From Austropuccinia psidii (Eukaryota > Basidiomycota > Pucciniomycetes > Pucciniales > Sphaerophragmiaceae), in NCBI GenBank assembly GCA_023105745.1, contig JALGQZ010000011.1, positions 19,060,975 to 19,124,974 of the forward strand: a stretch of 64,000 nucleotides of DNA, given 5' to 3'. The notes under the pieces were generated by a model. It saw only the letters and a program-made list of their open reading frames with translations, ran no database searches and was not told where the DNA came from. Both the position numbers and the translations under genes were made by a program. Below are positions 47,741 through 57,405 of this stretch, piece by piece. Each line of letters begins with the position of its first letter. Positions within the stretch are counted from its first letter, which is position 1.

Positions 47741-49639
47741 AAATTTAATTTTTTGACTTTTCTGTAATAGTATCAAAAAAAAAACATAAAAAAAATATTG
47801 AAGAAAATTAAAAAAAAATCTATTCATAATCAATAAATCAATTAAAAAAAACTATATAAAAACTAATAAAACAATAAAAATTAATAATTGATATGGAGAT
47901 CAGAAGTGATAGTTGTGGTAAAGATATTTCAATCAGTATGAAAAATAAAAAAAAATAAAAAAAAATAAAAAAAAGAGCTGGTTATACAATTCATCTAGAA
48001 AGAATGTTTTAGTTTTTTTATTCTGTAATAGTATCAGTATTTTTCATACTTTAAAAAAAAATAGGGGTGGTTAACTATTTCTTATCCCACCCAAAGCACA
48101 AATGGCTATAGTTTTTGGGGAAAGTGGGACTTTAATGATTAAACATCAGTTTATAGCTCTAATCAATGAAAATCAATTTCAGTTATTTTACCTTAATAAA
48201 GAATTATCAATTTAATATTAAATAATAGCTTATTTTCCATTAATAAAGTACTTAGATATCTCTTGAATTATAAATTTCATAAGTAATTACCTTTCATAAG
48301 GTCAAAAAATCACTTATCATTGCACTTCTTCAAAAAAAGATCATTGTTTGTTAAAAAAAAAAGTTTCAATTTCAAAAGAAAAATAATTTCAAAGTATAAT
48401 TCAACAAAATAAGCTGAAAACAAGGAAGGATTAATCAGTATTATGTTTAAAGTGAAAAAAATGAAAAGAAGTTGAATTAACTTACTAATACAAGAGTAGA
48501 GCTCAAATTAATATTGAAGATCTCAAATATACAGCACAGAATTTCTTCATTTTTCACAAAAAAAAAGGAAATGTTGAATAAAAAATACTTCAAGATTTTT
48601 TTCACTACAAGAAGACAATATATTTTACAAGAAAGGAAAAAGCCGCTCATCAGTTATGTATAGTATCAATCCTCAAGAGAAATTATAAAGAAACTTATCT
48701 TAAAATTCTAGAACTGAATCAATCAGGAAGCCAAAATGAAAATTATTGAGCTGAACTACTCAATACACATACATGCTACACACATACACACAGCATGCAT
48801 ACACACATATCACATACAAAGAATCCAACTCACAAGGAGGGATGACCAGATTTTTTAATTTAATTTTTCTCTTTTTTCAATTTTTAATTTTTTTTAATTT
48901 TTTTTAATTTTTTTAATTTTTTTTTAATTTTTTTTTAAAAAAAATTAATAAAAAAAAACTGGCCACCCCCCCTTGCTTTAAAAAGAAATTAAAAGAAATA
49001 AACAAAATAAAAGCAAATCATGAGGAAGGAGGAAGCAATATAGAAAATACATATAAAGCTATATTGGATAAGATGATATAATGGTAATATAACTATCATG
49101 ATATTATAATATTGAAAATAAAGTAATACTAAAACAAAAAGAATAATACAATAATATAGTTTTGAATTCAATAGATAAAAAAAACAGCTATAGTAAAAGG
49201 GATATATCCCTGAATGATGAATAAATAGAAATAGTCTTATTTATTTAACATTATAATATTTAGAATATAATTGTAACCTTAAAATATATATAACGATAGA
49301 TATTATCAAGGTTATTCAAAAGATAAATATACAGAGGCAACTGGCCAGGTTGACCCTACATAATTTATTTTTTTAACCTGACTTGGTTTAAAGCATAACA
49401 AAAATTTAGAATATTTTTCTCTAAATATATAAATAAAAAATTACTTTGAAAAGAACAATTATAAAAAAGCATGGGAGAGTAGCTTGAAAATGTAGCTTCT
49501 TTTATATTGAAGAGAAGAGCTTTTTTCTCACCCACAACTTGACCATCATAATACTAGAAATAAAATAAACTTTTTGGTTCTTCGCAAATTTTTTAGTTTA
49601 ATTTATATTTTTAATTAATTTTAAAGTTTAATTTATCTT
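47741..49639. other. AT-rich noncoding part of B
   Basis: Contents are homopolymer A and T runs, a second GGGTGG/CCCACC hairpin at 48065-48091, a TTTAA-rich tract near 48870-48950, and CACACA-like words near 48770-48825. No coding frame is supported. Confidence 0.6.
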
Positions 49640-50175
49640 TATTCAATTTCTTCTAAACAAATATAAATATATGTGAATAAAGATATATAAGTATATATAA
49701 ATAAAGATATATAAAGATAAATAAATACAAATAAGTTGATATATATATATAAATGAATATATTTAAACACAAATATAAATAAATATATACAAATATAAAT
49801 AAAAATTAATATATATAAATATAAATAAATATAAATAAATATAAATATAAATATAAATATATATAAATAAATATATATAAATATAAATTTATATCAATAA
49901 ATATATATAAATACAAATAAATATAAATAAACATAAATAAATATAAATAAATAAAACAAAACACATTAAAATAAAGTTAATCAATTAATACAAATAAATA
50001 AATATAAATATATATAAATATAAGTATAGTTGATATAAATACATATAAATACATATAAATACATAAAGAATAAATAAATAAATAAATATATATAAACATA
50101 AATAAATATAAATAACAATAAGAATAAATATAAATAAAAATATACAAATAAAAAATAAAAAAAAACCTGCATGCG
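49640..50175. repeat. Low-complexity (ATAAATA)n tract
   Basis: About 500 bp are built from ATAAATA, ATATA and ACAAATA words with irregular period. Long open frames appear on the opposite strand only because of this composition. Confidence 0.85.
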
Positions 50176-50279
50176 ATTCCAATTTCAACCAAAAAAAAAC
50201 ATATAACAATAAAAAAAATAGTAAAAAAATTAATAACTTAATATAAAAAAAATATTAAATATTTAAAAAAAAAAAACTA

Positions 50280-51175
50280 ATACTTTTTTAAGCAAAAAAA
50301 AAGAAAAGATCGCTCAAGCAATCAAATATAAAAAAAATTAATAAACAAAAAGTAGACACAATTAAAAAAAGGAGAGACTAACATACAGTTCAGTACTGTA
50401 AAACAGTACATTACAGTTATGCTGTTGTGCTGTAAAATCTAGTTAAAAAAAATTATAATAAAAAAAATTCATCAAACTAAACAAAATAAAAAAAAGTTAT
50501 TCATAGATTATAAATAAATAAAAAAAAAACTAGTTGCAATCAAAAAAAAAAAAAAAAAAGCAATAATAAAATAATAATATAAAATAATAATATAAAAAAA
50601 AAAAAAAAAAAAATCGTTCAAGCAATCAAATTTTAAAAAAAAAGCCTGGATCCGATCAAAAGAAAAGGAGAGTCAAGTACAGTACACTACATTAATGTTA
50701 CTGTACTGTAAACTCTAGTATGAAAAATTATAATAATAAAAAAAAAACTCATTAAATTGAACAGGAAAAACATTATTAAAAAAAAACTGTACGCGACTTA
50801 TAGTAGAAAAGAGTAATGTATTTTCTTTTAGAAAAAAATAAAAAAACAAAAATCACAATATAAAATAAATTTTTACATTAAATTACAGTAAAGTACAGTA
50901 CTGTACTGTAAAGCTCCTCAAATGTAAACTTACTTCACTGTTGTAAAACAAAAATAATAATAAAAAAGAAAAAAAAAGGATCTCTCGTGCGATCAAACAT
51001 AAAAGATGAATATAATGAAATATAATATAAAAAAAAAGAAATAAATCATATTGTTAATTTTTTTTTTTGAAGAATGTGAACAATAAAAAAAAAAAGTCGC
51101 GATAAACAGTACAAAGTTACAATGATGTACTGTACTGTAATTCACACAAAGTACAGTACTAAAATAATAAAATAC
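50280..51175. repeat. Degenerate repeats with CAGTACTG palindromes
   Basis: Four blocks near 50390-50445, 50672-50722, 50884-50920 and 51098-51165 carry ACAGTACTGTA-like palindromes. Several are preceded by words like TCGCTCAAGCAATCAAA and followed by TCTAGT and AT-rich DNA. They look like decayed tandem units of 200-300 bp. Confidence 0.65.
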
Positions 51176-51218
51176 AAATTATCATAATTATGAAATATTT
51201 ACTAAATAACATACGATG

Positions 51219-51251
<33 letters not shown>

Positions 51252-51675
51252 ATATCATAAATAAAATTAAATAAGAAAATAAAACTTATAGAAAAATAAT
51301 AATAATATAATCAAAAAAAAATGATGAAATACTTCATTATTGTCTTTTTTGTCAAAAAAAAAAAAAGAAGATTATTCAAAATAAATCCTATAGTAATAGT
51401 GACAATAAAATCATAATAACAAAAGAAAAAATAATTAAATTGTAAAATCAATCAATTGATTATAGTTAAAACTCAAATTTAATCATTATTCAGGTAGTAT
51501 ATTACAATCAGATATTAAAAATAAAATAAAAATAGCATGTGATTATAAATATTATATAATAAAAATATATATGAATATATAAATCTATGTTTAATATGAA
51601 GATCAATATCATGAAGAAAATTGAAGAAGAAAGTATATTTAGAAAGAAAAATAATGATAGTAATTAATTTGGCTA

Positions 51676-52610
51676 GGTCCTCTATGACCTTAAACTGGAC
51701 TTATTTCTTAACTTGGATTACAATTAATGACTCTATTGCTTATTTCATAATCATGTTAATAAATATCTTAATATATACACTTAATTACAATATCTTTTTC
51801 AATATTTACTTTGATAATTAATTTAACAATAGCTTGATAATCAGTATGGTATTCAAGTATTTATTTTTGAATTCATTCAAAAAAAAATAGGTCCCCCATG
51901 ACCTAAAACTGGAAAATTATTCCTCTAGTTATTATCTATTTTAATTGATACTTAATTTCTAATCAAAATAATATGATACTATATAGAAATATTCATTACC
52001 ACATAAGCTATAAGATTGATTATAGTAGGACCTTTAAAAAAAAAAAAAAGAAGAAAGTCCTCCATGACTTTAAACTGGAAAATTATTGAAATAATTAAAT
52101 TTATCTTTTATTTTTTCTAATTCATTTTTTATTTTTATTTTTTATTTTTTTAAAAAAAAAAAATTCATTACTGTCAATTGGGTCCTCTATGACCTTAAAC
52201 TGGACTTACTTCTTATATTAGATTATCATTAATCAATTTAGTATCTTTTTCAATATTTATTGAATAACCATGGTCCTCTATGACCTTAAACTGGATTATT
52301 ACTTCTCTACTTAATAATTGATTTCACTTATAAATTCCTATTGATTTTTTTTCAAGAATATTATGAGAATTACTATTTGAAATATCATATAAGTCCACCA
52401 AGACTGTAAACTGGAATTTATTTTGCTCATTCTTTTTCACTCAATAAATACTCAAAGTCCACCAAGACTATAAACTGGAATTTCTTTTTATTATTATTTT
52501 TTACTCAATAAATATTCAAAGTCCACAAAGACTATAAACTGAAACTTTCAATTTATCATTTTCAAATAAATGAATGTTCAATTGTATAAGTCCACCATGA
52601 CCTTAAACTG
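51676..52610 (+). repeat. Hairpin motif array, copies 3-11
   Basis: Nine copies start at 51676, 51890, 52056, 52181, 52272, 52392, 52456, 52520 and 52589. The consensus is (G/A)GTC, a 6-nt loop, GAC(C/T), then one or two bases and TAAACTG(G). The stem ends change together: GGTC with GACC in copies 3, 4, 6 and 7, AGTC with GACT in copies 5, 8, 9 and 10. Copy 11 has AGTC with GACC, losing one pair. Spacers of about 40-190 bp are AT-rich and mostly unlike each other. Confidence 0.85.
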
Positions 52611-52993
52611 AAAATATCAAAATATTAATACTATATAAGATTATATATGAAAAAGTCAAATATATAAATGCTCAAAAAAAAAGAACAAACAAGAAAACAA
52701 TAACTATCAATACCTTAAAAATTATAAATATGATGTTTATTATTAATATTATTATTAAGACAATCTCATTCTGAAAAGAAAGGCTTTAATGGTCTTCCTG
52801 CTCTAGGTGGCACTTGGACAACTGGTCTATATGTACATAAAAAATACATATACACTGAGCAGCCAAGGTCAGACCTGGTCTGATGAGGGGAAATATCTCT
52901 GAGTTGATTAGAGTTATAGACTTGTAGACTGCCACTATATAGTGTCAGGCCACCACAAAAATTAAAACCCTCTTCTTAGTATGAATAAGACTC

Positions 52994-53023
52994 AAAATAA
53001 TAATAATAATAATAATAATAATA
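52994..53023. repeat. (AAT)n microsatellite
   Basis: A perfect AAT run of about ten units lies between motif copies 11 and 12. Confidence 0.9.
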
Positions 53024-53114
53024 AAGCTGAAAATTCAAAATTTGGAAAGAAAATATTGAAAGAATCAAAGACAAAATAAAATAAAGTAAAAAAAAAAACC
53101 AACTACAGAAATTT

Positions 53115-53128
53115 AAATGGAGAGGGGG
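53115..53128 (+). other. Candidate central polypurine tract of B
   Basis: The 14-mer AAATGGAGAGGGGG is identical to the tract at 57391-57404 next to the 3' LTR. It lies about 1 kb upstream of pol. A central copy of the 3' polypurine tract is known in lentiviruses and Ty1; its use here is inferred. Confidence 0.5.
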
Positions 53129-53395
53129 TCTTATCCCAAACCTGAAGATTAATATTACAGATAGAAAGAAGAAAGAAGAATAAAAACTATATCTTAATAG
53201 TATCTTGAAAGCTCAATCATGATATGATGAACTTTCATAATAATGAATGGAAGATGATAAATATAGATTGGCTTTCCTTTTTAAACTCATGATAAAAACA
53301 TCCTGAAGGCATATTTAACTCTAAAATTATGAGAATTTCTTTCAATATATAAAATTGGCAATTTAATGAATCCATGAAGGGAGTAGTGGAATGTT

Positions 53396-53943
53396 AAGTC
53401 CTTGTATGACTTAAAACTACAGGGGTGGCACACCTGAGTGCTTATAATCTATTTCTTTATGTTAGTCCATGAAAGGAGTAGTGGTATTAAAGAAATAATG
53501 TGAAGAAAGAAGAGGTCAGATTTGAAATGGTTCAAATAGAATCCTCAAATATATTTGATAAATTGGCCAAAGAATAAAATATTGAAGAAAGAAGGACAAA
53601 AATGAATAATTGAAATATGCAAGGAGATTGGTAATGAATGAAAAGAAGAAATAAATATCTATCAACCCAAACATTTCATGAATTATTAAGCCTCAAGGTA
53701 GCTCAAGTTGATATTATAATAAGGAATCTTTCAGCTTAAAGAAAAGAAAAGAAAAAAATTGCCCTTGGATCAAGTCAAATTGAAGACCAGGAGGTCCTCA
53801 GCATGACATGAAACTGCTCCCTTGTGAAGAAATGGACAAGCGGTCTTATTGTCCTTGTATGACATAAAAAGGCAGGATTTTGTATACCTAATATACAGGG
53901 TCTGCACACCTGAGTTGTAGGGTCCTGTATGACCTAAAACTGC
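53396..53943 (+). repeat. Hairpin motif copies 12-15
   Basis: Copies start at 53396 (AAGTC with GACTT), 53793 (GTC with GAC and an 8-nt loop), 53850 (TGTC with GACA) and 53921 (GGTC with GACC). Copies 12, 13 and 15 keep AAACT after the stem; copy 14 has TAAAAAGGCAG. The words GGGTGGCACACCTGAG and GTCTGCACACCTGAG accompany copies 12 and 15, so longer units were duplicated. Confidence 0.8.
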
Positions 53944-54151
53944 AACCTCAAATGTATGGATAGAAAAGATAAAAGAAGTGAAGATTTATTTAATTTAATA
54001 AATTATTAAAATAAGGAGAAGAAATAAAGAAAAGAGAAGAATTGATCCTATACTGATTTCAACTTAACCAGTTTTAAAAAGAAAAATATATATAAAAAAA
54101 AATATAGAAATATCAAAGAGAAAAACAGAATCATTTTAGTGATATTACAAA

Positions 54152-55741
54152 ATGGATTACCAAAATAGTGCAGCAAAATACAAATCAGTACTCAAGAAGG
54201 TCAAACCAGTTAATGAGCCTATGCCACAAGACATAAATCCTCCTTTGGGAAGGCCACCATTATCAAGAGACCCTTATAATACACCACTATCACCAAAACC
54301 ACCTAAATTTATGGTCACATCAAAAATAACACAAGAAAGATTTGAATTGATAAATTTTGGACCACCTGGATGGCTTTCAGACAAAGAAAGGAGTCTTCTG
54401 ATGAGTGTCATAGTTTTAAGAGAAAAAGCAATTGCATTCAGTGCAGAGGAAAGGGGTTTACTGAAACATTCATATGGAAAACCCTACAAAATACCAGTAA
54501 TACCACATACACCTTGGCAAAAGAAGCCAATACCAATACCAAAGCCCATAATACCCCAGTTTATTGAGTTGGTAAGGGAAAGGATTAGAACAGGCTTGTA
54601 TGAGCAGTCTACCTCCAGCTATACAAGTCCAGTATTTTGTGTTGCAAAGTCAAATGGAAAACTTAGAATTGTCCATGACCTACAGGATCTTAATAAGGTA
54701 ACAATTAAAGATGCAGGATTACCACCACATATTGAAGAATTTGTAGATGCCTTTTCAGGGAGAGCTTGTTATGGACTTGGTGACATAATGGGAGGGTATG
54801 ATGAAAGAGAATTAGACATTTCTACAAGACCCTTAACTGCATTTGAAACACCACTTGGCAGGCTACAACTCACAGGATTACCACAAGGAGCAACCAATTC
54901 TGTTGCAGTTTATCAAGCCCAAATGACTTGGATACTTCAAGAAGAAATACCAGAGAATGTAGGAATTTTTATTGATGATGGAGGGATAAAAGGTCCAAGA
55001 TCAACATATAATAATGAGGCTTTACAAGAAAATAATTTGATAAGAAGATTCATTTGGGAATATGCAGTTAAATTAGAGAGAATATTATTCAGAATTGAAG
55101 AGGCAGGACTTACCATATCAGTTATCAAATTTTCATGTTGTGTGCCAGCATTGGACATACTAGGGCATGTAGTTTCTTTGATTGGAAGAAAAATTTCGAA
55201 GCAGAAGATTAATAAAATACAAATTTGGCCAAAGCCCCTTAATAAAAAGGAAGTAAGAGGCTTTTTGGGACTTTGTGCATATGTTAGAATGTTCATTCAA
55301 AATTTCTCTCAGATTGCATCACCACTAAGAAGATTAACAAGAGATAATGAAGAATGGGAATGGAATACTAAATGTGATGAAGCATTTGAAAAGTTAAGAA
55401 AAATTGTAGGGGAGGAAATAACATTAAAAAATTTGGATTATGAAAAGGGAGCAGGGAAGATTAAATTAGCAGTAGACTCAAGCTATATAGCTGCAGGAGC
55501 AGTACTTACTCAAGAAGACAAAGAAGGAAAGGACAGACCAGTTCTTTATGAATCAATCACATTCTCAAGATTGGAATCAAAATACTCACAGCCAAAGCTA
55601 GAGCTATGTGGAGTGGCCAAAATGCTCAAGAAACTCCAAACAGTACTTTGGGGACAACATTTTGAGCTACAAGTAGATGCAAAAGCCTTAATTGAAATGA
55701 TAAACTCACCCTGTTTGCCAAATTCCCCAATGACCAGATGA
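54152..55741 (+). pseudogene. pol: B pol part 1: reverse transcriptase and RNase H
   Basis: The ATG at 54152 has a good context (CAAAATGG). RT motifs in order: KPIPIPKPI, TSSYTSPVFCVAKSNGK, LRIVHDLQDLN, GLGDIMGGYDERE, LPQGATNS, and the catalytic FIDD at residues 273-276, which replaces the usual YxDD. The thumb has VRGFLGLCAYVRMF. RNase H begins at about residue 440 (Asp 442 in AVDSSY) and includes SQPKLELCGV and LQVDAKALI. The frame stops at TGA 55739 after MTR, where a Trp is conserved in related elements, so TGG to TGA is likely. The same frame resumes at once. No protease or gag precedes it directly; expression would need splicing or a separate transcript. Confidence 0.92.
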
Positions 55742-55756
55742 GTTGCATTTATTCAA

Positions 55757-57295
55757 TTGTTTTCTTTTGACTTAGTTCATAAGCCAGGGAAGACTTTCAC
55801 AATGCCAGATGGGCTGTCAAGAAGACCTCAGTCAGAAGATGAAGAAAAAGAAGAATCTGATTTTGATGAAGAACAAGAATGGATAAAACCACACCCAGGG
55901 TTTGGAGTAAAACATAATAATATAATAAAATTGGAAGGAATAAAGCTACCATCAAAGCAAGAAGGATTTTGGAAAAGAATGGTGGAATACTTAAATACAT
56001 TGAAAAGGCCCTTTGGTAGTAAAGAGGATGACTTCAAAAAAATTAAAAGGAAGTCATCGAATTTCTTTCTGGAGGAAGGCCAACTCAAAAGAAGAAATAC
56101 ACCAAATCCACAAGTAGTTGTGTCAAGTCAGAGTTCTCAAAGAAGAATACTAAAATCATTACATGAAGAAATGGGACACAGAGGAGAAAATGAAACATAC
56201 AGAAGAGTTGAAGAAAGATTTTGGTGGGAAGGAATGAAGAAAATAGTCAAAAAATGGGTCAAATCTTGTAAGGCTTGTCAAAAGAGAAGTCATTATCACC
56301 AAAAAGAGGAAGGAAGAATCTCATTAACCTCAACATTATTTGAAAGAGTCAGTATAGATGCAGTACATCTAAAAGCAGGAAGATGGAAGTATTTAGTAGT
56401 GGCCAGGGATGATTTCTCAGGATGGCCAGAGACAATTGGTTTAGTAAATCTTACAGCGAAGTCAGTATCTGAATGGTTCACTTCTGAATGGATTTGCAGG
56501 TATGGAGCCCCAAAAGAGGTTACAGTAGATGGAGGGCCTGAGTTTGGAAAGGAATTAAAAGATGCAGTAAAAAAAGCAGGCTCAAAGATAAGGGTAACAA
56601 CACCCTACTACCCTGAGTCACAAGGAATGGTAGAAAGGGGGCATAAACAATTGAAGGATGCATTGGTGAAGATGTGTGGTGAAAATGGTTCAAAATGGAA
56701 AGAATACTTCCCTTTGGTTACATTGGCTGACAGAATATCAACCAAAAGAACAACAGGTTACTCCCCATTTGAGCTTCAATTTGGTCAAAAGGCAGTACTA
56801 CCAATAGACATTGAAGCAAAAACATACTTATCAATTGAATGGCACAAAGTCCAGTCAACAGAAGATTTATTGGAAGCAAGAGCTGAACAGCTATCAGGAA
56901 AAGAAGAAATAAGAAAAAGGGCAAAAGAGAAATTGAAAAAGGCCAGGGAGGATTCAGTAAAATATTGGGACAGGAAATTGGCACATCAAATAAGAAAGCC
57001 AATTCCTCCAGGTGAAATTGTTCTTGTATACAATGAAGCATTAGAGTCACAATGGGGATTATTGTTCAAGAATAGATGGGATGGACCCTATAGAGTTGTG
57101 ATACAAATAAACAATGGTCCATATGAGTTGGAAGAATTAGATGGTACAAAGCTAGCAAGAAGGTTTGCAGCAAGTCAAATAAAGAAGTTTTATCCAAGAG
57201 GAAAAGAGTTGGACTCAGAGGAGGAAGAGGAAGAAGGAGAAGAGGAAGCTGAAGATGAATCTCAATTTGAAGATGAAGAGGACTTTGATGAATAA
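55757..57295 (+). pseudogene. pol: B pol part 2: RNase H end, integrase, GPY/F module
   Basis: This frame is in register with 54152-55741 and starts in the RNase H tail (LVHKPGKTFTMPDGLSRR). Integrase has the HHCC finger (HEEMGHRGE, CKACQKR). The acidic triad is Asp in VSIDAVHL, Asp 258 in TVDGGPEF and Glu 293 in GMVERGH, with 34 residues between the last two. A GPY/F module (RWDGPYRVV, INNGPYELEEL) follows. Instead of a chromodomain the protein ends in a strongly acidic tail of some 30 Glu/Asp-rich residues, which could target integration through protein contacts. That role is a guess. Confidence 0.9.
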
Positions 57296-57316
57296 AAATC
57301 CTTTTATTCAAAAAAC

Positions 57317-57331
57317 AAAAGGGGGGAAATG
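57317..57331 (+). other. Retroviral-style purine tract upstream of the B PPT
   Basis: AAAAGGGGGGAAATG lies 75 bp before the LTR. It resembles a classical polypurine tract followed by TG. It might be an alternative or ancestral plus-strand primer site. Confidence 0.35.
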
Positions 57332-57390
57332 TTTGATTGTTTTTTGAAAAAAGTAAGTGGATTATCACCTTGAATGCTGGGGACAGCATT

Positions 57391-57405
57391 AAATGGAGAG
57401 GGGGA
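57391..57405 (+). other. Polypurine tract of B
   Basis: AAATGGAGAGGGGGA directly abuts the 3' LTR start TGTGG, the expected place for plus-strand priming. Confidence 0.7.

Noticed and set aside
49977..50209. Hydrophobic Tyr/Ile-rich frames on the minus strand
   Set aside because: They are translations of the ATAAATA low-complexity tract in all frames.
51676..53943. CRISPR-like array
   Set aside because: The motif copies are degenerate and unevenly spaced, the spacers are AT-rich low-complexity DNA, and the setting is a eukaryotic retrotransposon.
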